Assembly (NCBI GenBank): GCA_039545315.1
Contig: BCIM01000002.1
Location: forward strand, 2,518,331 to 2,582,330
DNA: 64,000 nt
Reading direction: 5' to 3'
DNA from: Kondoa malvinella
Lineage: Eukaryota > Basidiomycota > Agaricostilbomycetes > Agaricostilbales > Kondoaceae
The notes beneath the pieces are model-generated. The model made no database searches and was not told where the DNA came from. It was given only the letters and a program-made list of their open reading frames with translations. Of the stretch, positions 10,834 through 22,710 are shown one piece after another. Within the stretch, counting starts at the first letter, position 1, and each line of letters starts with the position of its first letter. The position numbers and the translations under genes are program-made.

Positions 10834-12529
10834 CTAAGCAAGTAAAGGCGTATCCTCGCTCGCCGTCTTCCGGACCCCTTCTGTACGGACAGACGACGCT
10901 GGAAGAGGTTCAGAGGCGCCGTAACAAAAAGCTGGAAACCGCATTATATCGTTGAAGACGCTGTTTCTAAATTTAGATCACTCTTTTGACGGTTGAGAAG
11001 GGGGAAACTCACAATGTCCCATAGACGAGAACGGCGAATCCAACGACTTGTAGCGCTTGGAAATCTTCCCAGCCTAGGTAGAGCGAGACTGCCCAAATGC
11101 CTAATGTCCGACAACAATCGATTGTAGACCTAGCAGTAGCTGATACGCTCTTTGTTACAGCCAATCCGAACTGTGACCACATCAGGAACAAATCCCGATA
11201 GAGAGGAGGAAGAAACACACAAAGTTGAACAGAGCGATACTGATACAGATAGCAATGGAGCTATTCCAGACCATTGGGTTTTCTACGATCTGGTGCCAAC
11301 CATCTGGAGCGTCGAAATAACCACCTCGACCAGCTGGTGTTCGGCCGACGAGCATAAAGGCGATACCCATGATGAAGAGCGTAGTGATGAGACCGAAAGA
11401 TCCTTCTAATCCTACTGCGCGCTGTGCGACGCAAGGACTCAGACATCAGTATGATACTGATGCATCGAGTGCTTCGTACGCACGAGAGGTTCGACAGAGT
11501 AACGAGTCATGATCTTTTCCTCTATAACGAATTGCGAAGCGGTACTAAGGCCAAGTCTTAGCATACCTCTTCGGAAGGGGATCGGTAAGACTCACAAAAC
11601 CTGAGCAAACAGAATCAAACAAATGCCCAACAACACTCTACTAGCTTCCACCTCTGCCTCTTGACCAACATTATCAGGCTTGAACATTCCACTCATCCCA
11701 ACGATAAACACTCCTAGCGTCACCAGACCCAAAGCAGCGAATTGAGATTTCTCCAATCTTCTGTTCAAGTAAATGACTGAAAAGAATCCAACGAACAGAA
11801 CCAAGGCTGATCGAGTCATTTGGTAAATCGAGACGGGCGTGAACAGCAATCCGACATTCATCAAAGTCGTTCCGCAAATATCAAAGAAAGCAGGTAAAGC
11901 GAAGAGGAGTTGTTTCCAGCCTTTGAGGAGTTCATCTTCGCAAGGCATAATGTTGTCTACTGCTAAAGCGACCGGTTCGGCGCTGGCTCCATGAATTGCT
12001 TCGATTCGTTCACCAGTGACTTTAGCTGGTGTCGCGCCGTCCATCCGGGGAGGAGGGAGGTAAGATTCTTCTATGTCTATACCTGAATCTAGCGGGTTAG
12101 AGACTTTGCTGTATTTCCCCTTTGAATCCGATGGAGGTGCGGATCGGAATGGGTTGAGCGGTGAGAGTAGTAGCCGGAATGCCAGTAGACCTATAACAAC
12201 GTCAGCCTAGAGTGGATACGGGTAGTATAATGACTGACATAGCATCTCGCCCAAGAACATGGTAGCTATTCAAGCAATGAGTCACCAAATCAACACCGGA
12301 TACAAAGGAATACCCACCAGTCTGCCATACAGGCTGTTCAAACACTCTCGGATGATCCGTATTACAATCTCCAACGCATTGCATGTCTTGGAACTAGTAA
12401 CCGGAATGAGTCACACGCGGAGGGAGGGTGGCTTCGGAGGAGATTAGGACTGACCTTGCTGAATATCGAGTTGGCTACTCCTGATATAAGCATACCACTT
12501 ATCAAGAGTGGAATCATTGAACGGCCCAT
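10834..12529 (-). CDS. SLC35F6-like drug/metabolite-superfamily transporter
   Basis: A multi-pass membrane protein of the EamA/SLC35F6 type (lysosomal or endomembrane in animals). It starts MGRSMIPLLISGMLISGVAN. The family signature FQDMQCVGDC follows in exon 2, ATMFLGEML in exon 3 and KQLLFALPAFFDICGTTLMN in the long central exon, with VSIYQMTRSALVLFVGFF and the helices after it. Then come SQFVIEEKIM, EGSFGLITTLFIMGIAF, FGLAVTKSVSATARSTIDC and LGIWAVSLYLGWEDFQAL. The C-terminal tail ends SEDTPLLA, a dileucine-like endosomal sorting signal. About ten helices and eight exons. The stop (10834) lies about 340 bp upstream of the O-fucosyltransferase-like ATG, on the same strand. The transported substrate is not known for the family. 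Confidence 0.87.
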
Positions 12530-12950
12530 GTTGCGAGAGAGGAACTATCGCCTGATAAGGCTTACGAAGGTCGAAGGGTTATTCTGTTGGATTCAAAGTA
12601 TCTTGAGCGAATTCCGAGTTCGTGGTCCGATTGTCAAAGATTGCAGGGAGACGTGGCAGCAGTTCCGAGGCGATACGAAGTGGTGATGACTATCGCTCGA
12701 GAGAGAAACATCTGGGGAAGCGTCAAGCAAGGTCGGAGCTGATACCGACATCCGGGACGCCTGTCTCGATGTGGACACGAGCGGCCAATCTTGTCCAGAG
12801 ATAAGCACAGAATAAAGCACAGAACAAAGCACAAAATGGTTGGGACCTCAGTCAATTCAGTCGATTCCGTCAGTCTTCACCAATTTCATGCACAGACATT
12901 CTATATTGACTTGGGAACTATTCTCACAGGCTTTGGAGGAATACGCATCC

Positions 12951-14059
12951 ATGTCCAAACGCCCTCGATCCGCTCTACTCACCCAGAAAATCCTAGCCGA
13001 ACACAAAGACCTCTATCTACAAGTGACTTCCCTCAATCCTTTCTTTAGCGCCATGGTGCGTCTGACCTCGCTCTCGGGTCACTGCTCTGATCAACATGAT
13101 AGGGTAATGGGACTGTTCCGCCCAAGAAATTAATGCATTGGGTGAATCAACATCGATTGCACGCCCGTGTAGCTTTCATCAAGCTCTTGGGTTATACTTT
13201 GACCAAAGTCACTACTATGGACGAGAGGAACTTTCCTCAGTCAGTTCTATCCATCTAGACTTCTACAGCCTTTTGATAGCTATCTCCCAGTGAACAGAAT
13301 TCATGTTCGTCTTTCTTCGCCGATAATATGCTTAAGGCTTATGTCTTGCGCTGGAATGCGAACAGTCGACTTGATATGCGAAGCCGTTCAATCCATGCAC
13401 CACCTGAGCGACTTTCTCGGTCATATCCTGCTCGAACGTGAGCTTCACCCTTGTCATTACTTTTGGAAGTATTGACGAGTGGTCTTACCTTACAGTGGAA
13501 GACGAAAACGACGTCGGGATCGCCGACATCTGCTTCGATGAATCCGACTCCAAGCATGCCAACAAGCAAGACTCCACGAACGAATTCACACCCGAAAATT
13601 GGGCAGCGGTCGATTTCCTTCTTGCAGCAGGAGCAGATTGCACACTCCCCGAATGCCTAGTGATTATTTGGTCATTGGCGCAAATATATTATGATGGTTG
13701 GAGCGTTGTGAAAGAAAAGATGATTGAGAATGGAACGTTTCCTGATTCGCAGGAGGATAGTCCTCCTGCGAATCAGCAGAGCTCGGATCAAGCGTTGATG
13801 AGTGGCATCTTTGGCAATGGGATGACACCGCAGCAGAAATTGGTCTCTCATTGGACTAGTGCGTGATACGTCGTGTTGACTGGTTTCAGTCTGACGGGAC
13901 GTATTTTTTTGCACAGGCCCGGCATTCGCTTCGTTCACTAGCAAGCTAGCAACAAACGTTCAAGGTTACGTCGATATTCATATTCTCGACGAGAAGGTGT
14001 CGCATAAGCTATTTGAGCGAACCTTGAAGCTAGAGAGCAAAGTCTGGCCTCAGATGTAA
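12951..14059 (+). CDS. TENA/THI-4 heme-oxygenase-fold protein (thiaminase II-like)
   Basis: The fold hydrolyses aminopyrimidines in thiamine salvage in some members; fungal relatives are mostly uncharacterised. Exon 1 reads MSKRPRSALLTQKILAEH, with TSLNPFFSAM at its end. Exon 2 gives GNGTVPPKKLMHWVNQHRL and AFIKLLGYTLTKV, the opening of the family. A later exon has LPECLVIIWSLAQIYYDGW, matching the helix of TENA proteins that carries the catalytic glutamate (LPE). The last exon gives GPAFASFTSKLA and FERTLKLESKVWPQM before TAA at 14057. The middle exons (13270-13440) are not modelled with certainty. The gene starts head-to-head with the SLC35F6-like gene (about 420 bp apart); the spacer holds a short degenerate repeat of AAAGCACAGAA at about 12800-12838. 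Confidence 0.75.
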
Positions 14060-14212
14060 TCGGGATGAGACAATATGATGGGTCAGGAGCGATGAAGTGT
14101 ACCTAATGTGTAAGATATCATACGATTGATTGAAAGGGACAATGCTCTAAACGAGAATTACACTATGAACAAGGTTACAACAAAACGAAATGTCCTTCTG
14201 CCCCACAAGACT

Positions 14213-17200
14213 CTAATTACCTCTCCAAATCGGTGCTTTATAGCTCATCATGCTGTTCTGTCTTCCCAATAACTCGTTCGTGTCCACTCTGAAGGACGAC
14301 AAGTCGCTCGATACGCTCGTTCGGAGACCTCTGTTCCGCGTTGGGACTCTCGGCGCATTCTCGAGTGCTGCTATACGAGACTTGACCGAGGAAGGCGAGA
14401 GGTTGGCCATAGTAGAGATGTTGAGCTTCTGAACTGGTTGTTGAGGGTAATAATGTGAATAATTCTGTTCTGATGCTTGGGTGTAGACGTCTGGTGAATG
14501 TGGGTTAGCCGAGCCTGGAGGAGTGAATACTGCTGATGAAGGACTGCCAGATGAGGAATAGTCGGACTCGTTGTGTGACAATTCTGGAGGTGAGAGCAAT
14601 TCTGCTTCGTGGTGGGATGAAGCGATTGATCGAGCTCGGACGTGAGCGCGAGGTGGATGCGACAGAGTGAAGGTATCAACTGAAGGTTGCTTCCTGAGGT
14701 TAGGTAGAGAAGGTTGTTGGCGCATGGCTGACTTCAGTACGCGGGGCGCAGGTGGACTTGGAGCAGAAGGATTTGTTACGGTCAGTCGAGCGCGGACCGG
14801 CGAGGCAGCACTGGCGATATCGAATGACTTCTTTGTTGGCGAGCCTGTTTGACGCATACTGGGAGAACGAGCGCTAGGCGAATGAGGCACACATCGAGCG
14901 GAAGGGGATTTGGGAGAGCGCAGCTGAGATATGGATGTTGCTCTGGCGCGAACAGGTGATGCGGTTGAGGGCTGCACGACTACTACTCGATGCTGAGGTA
15001 CTGATGAGACAGACGAGCCAGATGGAAGGCGTTGCATGCCTTGACTTGCAGCCGATTCTAGGACGCAGTCAATCTCGTCTTCGGAGTCTTCATCAAGCAG
15101 GAAAGCGTCTTGACGAGGCTGCTCTTCAAAATCGTCCGGTATATCGTCCAGATCATCAAGCTGGACAGCATCGCGTTGCTGCATTAGATGCGAGTCTTCG
15201 TACTGGTCATCTTCCGGTATGCGCTGCATCGTCGGCTCCTCGCTGATCTCTTGTCTGAGCCCGCTCATACTACGATGATGCCCAACTCGGCGAGATGTTG
15301 CACTAGCAATAGCTGATCCGATGCAGTCGAGCGACATTTGGTGTTTCAGCTGTCGCTCTTGTGCTTGCACAACAACTGGATGAGGCTCATGTTGATGAGA
15401 GGGCATCGAGAGCGTTCTTGCCATGTCAGCGGTGCCAGTCAAGCCTAAGGGAACCGTATGTTCTGACTCGGTTCGCTGCATGCCGTAACTTTGGTCGTAA
15501 ATGCGGTTGAGATCAGACAGCTGCAGGGAGTCCATAGAGATCGCACGATCGTTCAGAGCGTGGGCCTGCTTTACGGCGGAAGTCGATGCTTTCGGTGCTC
15601 GTAACTCGTCGATGCTCCACGACCGCGCCAGCTTTCGAGATTGCTGCTGTCTTGGTGACGGTGAGATAATAGGAGACGCGAGTTCTGGAGCAAGATGCCC
15701 AGGAGGTGGATCGAGCGAGACAAAGTTGATCACTCGAATGGGGAGGTCGACAGAGATGTCGGTCGAAAGAGAAGCGCTAGCAGCGATCCTCAGGACGTAG
15801 GAAACTTCAATGTATTGACCGCGGGTGATAGTGAGTGCATCCGCCTAACAGAAGCTTCGTCAGCTTATTACGAAAGGAGAAGACTATCTCGTCCTTACCG
15901 GAATGTGTATTGAGTGGGAAAAGTTTGATTCTTCATCCTTGTCCACGCCTAGCCACATGCCCTTTGCCGTCACATCGCCCTTTGCTCCCTTCTTGCCAAC
16001 CTCTAGCACTGTTTCTGCGACCTTCTTGCGTGTAGTGTTGGTCTGCGGATCGCCGGATTGCTCTTTGGCTTCTCCTTGCACTCTGAAGACGGTCGTTGTC
16101 CGAATAACAGAAATAGCTAAGCTTTTGATTCGTTTGGTGGTTCCATTCTTGACTGTAATGTCGATGTAGCACCGCTGGCCAGCTACCCATGTTGGCCGAT
16201 GCACGCTGACGCTGATATCCACTTTGCCCGAGCCGCCAAGAAACATGGCTTTGCTGGATGTAGACGTGATGGGTTTGAGAGCAGAAGCGAGAGTCAGAGC
16301 AGGATTGAGATAAGGAAAAACTTCGACATCTCGGTAGAAGTGAGCTATTGATCGTGCAGAGCCATCTTTGTTCTTTAGTTTCATCGATCTAGACCAAAGA
16401 TATCAAACCTCGGGAGTGATAAAGTTAGAGTAGACTTACCCGATGACAATATACTTAACCACACCCTGCTTGCTCTTCAAACAACCTTTTGCACCCTTAC
16501 CAACTGGTAGCCGCATCGAGAAGGGGAAAGAGTGGGCACCAGAAGTACCCTTGAAGAATCCTTCTTCGTCAGGATCGGAAGAAAAGCAAGGCAGTGTCTT
16601 CTGTTTTTCGCTTGCATCGTCGGCACTGTCGACAACGACAGCATGATGATAAAAGATGTGTCTTGCTCCACTTGTGAGTTCTGTACCGATGGAACGTTCT
16701 AAGCACACTAGCATGCTCGAGAAAGTCCAGCCGTACCTTCGAACCCAACGATTCTTGCTTTGGGACAGCCAATCCACACTTCTCCATCCTTTGGCCTCAC
16801 TCTGACTTCCATCTTGCCCTTCAACAATCCTCCTTCAACGACAAGATTACTATCCAGCACCACGTCAAGCTCGACTCTAGCTTTCGTCTTTGCTTGCTCC
16901 AGTATGACTGTACTAGGCTTTCGAGTCAACCCTTGTTCGCTGATGCCAGCTGATGATACCGCAGATGATGAGGCAGCAGAAGAAGGAGCACGGGTTTCTG
17001 AAGCTTCTGCTAGCGTCTTTTTGCTGTTGCTGGGTGCGAGTAAACGATTAAGTTCGCGCTGACGTTTGATAGGATTCGCGCCCGCTGAAAGAAGAGTGCT
17101 TTGTCGCTGAAGTGGACCGGTAGATGCAGAGACTAGTGTAGGTTCGCCGATGATGCTGCCTGGAATCGGTATCTCTTCGGTTGGTCTGATCACTGGATTG

Positions 17201-18051
17201 TTTGTGGACATAGAGACGGATCGTTTCTGAGCATTGTGTATCCGAGCAGCTGCCATCTCAGCAGCAGAGGTATATGAAGAGGCGGTCGCCTGGGATGAAG
17301 CTGCAGGCGAAGCTTCATGCGGATGCATAAGATCCGGTTGATGAGCTTCGATAGTAACAGAGTTTGATCGTTGTCGAGCATGCAAATTCGATATTTCAGA
17401 CAGCTCCATCATTGATACAGGCCGGCTAAGGGTCTGAGATCGCATTCGAGCGGGTCGACTTTCGACAACGACGGTCTCTTCCGGAAAGTAGTTGAGATCA
17501 TTGTAGCTCTTGGATGTCGATACACCTTGATGTGACTGAGAGCGAGAGTGCATAGCGGTAGCTCCAGAGTAGCGAGATGGAAAGTCTTGCTGAGAAGTGC
17601 AGCGAGAGTGTTGCCTCAATTCTGCTGATCTGACAATGCTGGAAAGCTGGTTCAGAGATTGGACATGTCGCATGTTGTGAATGGAAGCTGAGCGAGATAG
17701 GCTGTCATCTTGCACTTTCTGAGGAGCATATCTTGGTTCTGGCGAGATCTCGACTTCGCCATGATCCATCTCGGTCGAGCTATCTCCATCGTATTCCCGA
17801 TATTGCTCTTCCTCGTATAAATCATCGCCAAGATCAACAGGTGTTGATTCATCGATTCTAGCTCTGCGCTGACTGCCGGATGAAGTTGTTGACGGTAAGC
17901 TTTCAGGCGCTCTTGGTCTTTCAGGCAAAGGTCTCTTCAACACAGAAGCCAAATGACCGGATCCACCTCTTTGCAATCGAGTGACCAGCGGATTAGGCGC
18001 AGGTGCTTCAGGCGATTGAGGCGGATCGAAATTGATGCCTAGCCCTTCCAT
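14213..18051 (-). CDS. Arrestin-related trafficking adaptor (Ldb19/Art1-like)
   Basis: Such proteins recruit a NEDD4-type ubiquitin ligase (Rsp5) to plasma-membrane transporters for endocytosis. More than 1150 residues. The N-terminal 330 residues are disordered and serine-rich. The arrestin-N part contains RVELDVVLDSNLVVEGGLL, GFFKGTSGAHSFPFSMRLP and GVVKYIVIG. The arrestin-C part contains YLNPALTLASALKPIT, VAGQRCYIDITVKNG and SIHIPADALTITRGQYIEV (across an intron). A 480-residue serine/proline-rich tail follows, with many basic phospho-site-like repeats (RARSIASS, SPVRARATS), ending APIWRGN. Four or five exons, fewer introns per kb than its neighbours. The tail may hold PY-type ligase-binding sites, but I did not find a clear PPxY. 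Confidence 0.82.
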
Positions 18052-19095
18052 ATTGAATCTCCCACAGGTCGTTGAGTGAGGGTATCTTCAATGCATCAAG
18101 AGAGAGACAGCAAGATGGCAGATTCAGCTAAGGACCAGAGTAGATCTTTCAACACAAAACAACAATAAGCAAAAGTCCAACGGTCGCGTTCGGACGCGTC
18201 CCAGCAAAGGCATGTATAGGAATGCTACATCGAAACCACGAGATGAAGAGTTGCAACTGTTGCAGGCTGCCCGCAACAATGCAAAATCGGACTTGATAGA
18301 GTCCGTCAAAGGTCAATCCTTTTGAACACTCGGACAAGAAGTGCAATCGCGCAATAGCGCATGGGAGTGTACGCAAGTCCACGATGTCTGAGCATCTGGC
18401 GAAGTGCACAAGGCGTCTTGCAAGCGAAGAATGATTGATGTACGGCAGGGCAAGTCGAGGCGTCACAAGGTTACTCTGGCCCAAATGGCTAAGAGCCAGC
18501 TTCATACGATTTCGGACACAAGAGCTGGCAGCAGGTACGCGATGACCGGACACACAGGCTAGGCAGGCGCAGCTTGAAGAGAGAGAATCGCAGAGTCTGG
18601 AGCGTTTGGCCTGTTGCCTTGAGGTCCACGTGCACTGAAGGAAATGAGACTTCTTGTCTGGCTCAATGAACTTGAAGCCTGAAGAAGCCTCTGTAGCCTT
18701 GTTCCCTGCACAGTCATGCATATCTGATTTGCTGTAAGTATTGCATGCATGCGCGACGATCCACCGACTTCTCTATTCATGCAGGCCCAGTGCATGAGAT
18801 CTGTTCGGCGGCCTACCCGGAGCTGCGTACCTTGCCTTCCCATCTTATCGCTGCTTGGACGACTGAGGAGAAAAAGGTAAAAGTGTGGCATCTTGACGGA
18901 AGGCCACCTGAGCTGCCTCAGAATGCTATGCAGCCTATAGCGTGCGATCATCTATGCTGCTGCGTTGCATGCCTGCTATTCTGTGCACTCATTCGAGTCT
19001 TTGTTTGGTCCATGCAAATTCAATGCAACTCCTTTTGTTGCTTGATTGCCGTATTTCCTTCTTCTTTCTGGCCAGTCTCGTCTTCTCACTTGACC
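18052..19095 (+). other. Intergenic, divergent upstream regions (1.04 kb)
   Basis: Lies between the start of the arrestin-like gene and the start of the next gene. It contains one 190-codon open frame on the minus strand (18149-18721) rich in Cys, Ser and Leu with no domain-like pattern. I take it as a chance ORF. No tRNA, repeat or mobile element is seen. Confidence 0.5.
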
Positions 19096-20809
19096 ATGGA
19101 CTTGCACACCCTGAGCGCTGCCCTCCCTGAGGTAGCTGCGGAACCTGTACAGCATGCTTCTATTCCCTCTCCAGCTCCCATACTAGTATGAGGAGCCGTC
19201 TTTTTGTCTGCTCTCGCTTGATGCATGTCCTTAGGCAGATGGCGAAAGCGGCACCTCTGTCGCTAGCTTCATGCGCCTGCTCGAGCGAATACCTGGCCAG
19301 AAAGAGATCGTGTACAACTTTGCAACAGATATGAAGGGAAGCTTGCACAGGTCAGCCCACACCGCAGAGCTAGCACCAGAGCCTGACAATGGTTTGAATA
19401 GCTTCACGATGGACGGTAAAAACTACCTCAGTCACACCAAAAACAGCGTAAACCGAAAATTCAGACAATGGGCCTATCCGGGAGCGTGCAAAGGAGCTGT
19501 GTTGGTCCAGACTTACTTTCGTCAACCGTCCACTCAAGACACTGCTGCAATTCGAATTCGAGAATGGTGCGAAAAAGCCTGGGATTGGAGTGAGCCTCTA
19601 CTGGTCAACCCAGAGACTGGGCTAGAGTTGAGCATGGTGCGGATGTACATCATTTTACCCAATTTCGAGTGGAAGAGGATGGGTGCGGCCGAAGCTCGAT
19701 TCGTCGTCAATGCGGATCGTCGAGAAAATCCTTATGGCTATACTATGCTGCAAGAAGAGCCTGGTGTTATCTATCTGGGACGCGAAGAGCTGGGAGAATG
19801 CGACATCTGGTGGGATGAGCCTTGCTTTGCAAAGTTTGGCGAATCGGGACCAGGCTTTGAAGCGGATGATGTTAGTCATCGGTGCGCGAGTCTTTATTTC
19901 CCGTTTTGGTACGGCGTGACAAACCCTTCGCAGCAATCTTGCCAACAGGTTTCCTAACCCGACCATCTAAGGCGGTCACTCCTGGCGCATCACTTGCGGG
20001 CAAGCTGGCTGCTTCAGTCGGCAATATCCCGGTATCGAGCTCGTTCACCGAAATCTAGGTCGTAGTGCAAGCTTTGCCTACAAAATTCGAACCCAAGTAG
20101 CCGCCTTGCCAATTCTATCAAAACGCATACAGTCATTCTTAGAGAGTGAAATCTTCGCTCACCAAAGCAGAGTGAAAGTTACTTGCTCTAGTCTCCATCC
20201 AGAACACGTCGGCCGAATCGTATTCGAACTCGACGGATCCGTCTTCACATCTTCGAAAGCGGATGCGGTGTTTCGTGAATTGATGGAACAGATGAGAGAA
20301 GACGACGGCATGGAGCGTCTCGCTATTGTTCTCATTGTGCGCCGCTTTTCGAATGAGCGGGATCTGGCGAGCGGCAGATGTATGCAGTATTTGCGGCAGT
20401 ACAAGATGAGCACTTTGGGCTTTTGGGAGCAAGAGTCCGCTGGTCTTACCAGGTATGAATGACCCACTGCTCTGGGATCATGTGCTGAGCGAAAGCTACT
20501 GTTTCAGATATCTCCAGAGGGCCGGTCCAATCGGCGGAGTCGGCGAATTGCAGAGTCGCGAACGCAGGCTCTCGGACGATGAACTATGGCCCAAACTTCC
20601 TCAACAGCCAGGTATGCATTCATACTGACTTGGCTCGAAGCATTTTGTTCATCATCTACTCGACAGCGGAAATCTACGAAGGACCAGAGGGGGAGTTGAT
20701 CACTTGGACAGATCGTTTCCAGATACCCAGAGAGCTGAAGACCAGGATCGGTCTTGCTGGTATGAATCTGACGATCGGACAGCTCAAGAGTATGGGTGTC
20801 TTGACATGA
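19096..20809 (+). CDS. Unknown conserved-looking protein, about 480 residues
   Basis: Not recognised. Start MDLHTLSAALPEVA; the first intron (about 19187-19233) leads to ADGESGTSVASFMRLLERI. The long second exon includes KNYLSHTKNSVNRKFRQWAY and EWKRMGAAEARFVVNAD, then an acidic/tryptophan-rich stretch (GECDIWWDEPCFAKFG). A frame change near 19880-19975 must be an intron, with a CTAAC branch point at 19954; its donor is unclear. The next exon (GGHSWRITCGQAGC ... LVHRNLGRSASFAYKI) is open to 20457. It ends with AEIYEGPEGELITWTDRF across a last intron and stops after LKSMGVLT. There is no signal peptide and no membrane segment. Coding character is good, function unknown. Confidence 0.6.
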
Positions 20810-21125
20810 TTCGGATCGCGAGATTGACAGCTAAAAAGAAAGGGCAAAGCATGCATCCAAAGTACAACTACTAGGATCCTCCCGAGACGTTCAACACGCG
20901 ACTAAGGTGGAGATGATAGTATTGGAGCACTGGTAGATGACTGAAAGAAGGCGAGGCAAGGCCTCTCCAGGGCGGAGCTTTTGCTTGTAAGACATCACGA
21001 CGGTGGGCACAGGTAGATATAGTCGACAAGAAGAATTGCATATCATCGCTGTTTGAGTCCAACTCCGGGAAATTATGTGACGCTGCCCTTTTGACCAGCT
21101 TCGAGCAGATGAGAGAAGAGCGAAT

Positions 21126-22651
21126 ATGACAGCGCCTCAAGCCAGCAGCAGCAGCAGTCCTGCACAGCGGCATCTGACCATCGTCATCAAATTGGGTACT
21201 TCGTCTATCGTATCAGAATCTACACTGCAGCCGCAGCTGTCTGTCTTGTCCTACATAGCGGAAACGATATGTCTCCTTCGTGCTGCTGGTCATCGTGTCG
21301 TTCTTGTCAGCTCTGGCGCTATCGGCATGGGTCTTAAAAGGATGGGCATGTCCAAAAAGCCGAAAGCACTGGCGGACAAGCAGGTCAGGACAGTGCTACT
21401 CCTATGCACAAAGTACTAAGTCGTTTGTTGCTGTGGCAGGCCCTTGCTGCTATTGGACAAGGCCGGCTGATAGCGCTATATGACAATCTCTTCACGCAAC
21501 TCGGGCAGCCCATCTCTCAGATCCTGCTCACTCGTATGGACATAGCAGAAGTGTGTCTGACCTTCTTTTTGCCTTTGCAAGCTGAAATTGACCTAGTATG
21601 TCTAGAGATCACGCTACCTAAACGCAACAAAGACCCTCTCTTCCCTTCTCGCCATGGGTGTCGTACCTATAGTGAACGAGAACGATACAATAGCAGTACA
21701 AGAAATCAAGTTTGGCGATAACGACACTCTTTCAGCTATCACAGCTGGCATGGTCAAGGCTGATTACCTTTTCTTACTCACCGATGTCGATTGCTTGTAT
21801 ACCGATAACCCACGCAAGAGTCCTGATGCTCGGCCTGTGACTGTAGTTCGGAGTATAGAAGCTGTTAGAAAAATGGGTGAGCACATTGGTCTTCCCTAAC
21901 TTTGCGTTAGTGGTGATCATTCTGTTGCCTCACAGTATCGACATCAACACTAGGCTCTTCTCTCGGTACAGGTGGAATGGAAACCAAGATCATAGCAGCA
22001 GAACTCGCAACCGGCGCAGGAGTAGCGACCATCATTTCCCACTCTGCCAAACCGCACCACATCCTACAAATCATCTCTCAACCTCTACCTTCTGCAACAT
22101 CCAATCCAGAAGATCTCGAACTAGGCACTCTATCTGACCCTCCCACGCATACAATCTTTTTACCTGATAGTCCCATGCCGGATAGACGTTGGTGGATTTT
22201 ACATGGTCTAGCACCAAGAGGGCGGATAGTGATTGATAACGGTGCTTACCGCGCAATTTTCCGTCATACTTCAAATGAAGGGAATGGTGGAAGGCTGCTT
22301 GCTGCGGGCATAGTGAGCGTCGAAGGGAATTTCGCCGCTGGTCAAGCTGTTAGGATCGCTGTGAGAAAACTCGAAAGTGGGAGTGCGGAAAGTAGTGTCG
22401 GTGATCTGAGAGCGCTAGAAGAGGAAGGCGTGGAGGTGGATGTCGGACGTGGGTTGGCCAACTACAATTGGCAGGAAATCGATCGAATCAAAGGTCTCAA
22501 CAGGTCAGTCTCATTGCTGCCAGGTTACATAAGCACTGATTAGCTTTGCAGCTCTGAGGTGGAGCAGGTGCTGGGCTATGTCGAAAGTGAACACGTGGTA
22601 GAAGCGATATCGGGCACTCGGACACTGGACGACATAGCGGCATTACAGTAA
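21126..22651 (+). CDS. PRO1: Glutamate 5-kinase (first step of proline synthesis), with PUA domain
   Basis: Phosphorylates L-glutamate to gamma-glutamyl phosphate in the cytosol. The amino-acid kinase domain begins [15 protein letters not shown] and continues [42 protein letters not shown] and [20 protein letters not shown]. The substrate/ATP end of the domain reads [18 protein letters not shown], then [19 protein letters not shown]. The PUA domain follows, with [32 protein letters not shown] and [14 protein letters not shown], and the protein ends [10 protein letters not shown]. Four introns. The length (about 430 residues) and order match fungal Pro1. The ATG at 21126 is directly followed by a serine-rich lead of about 14 residues. 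Confidence 0.95.
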
Positions 22652-22710
22652 GAGTGCAATGCATGATGTACTAGGTATACAAGTGTGTCATATTACTAAT
22701 TGTCCTCTTA

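Noticed and set aside
18149..18721. 190-codon open frame on the minus strand
   Set aside because: In a divergent intergenic region; Cys/Ser/Leu-rich composition, no domain pattern, and neighbouring frames are open to similar lengths by chance.
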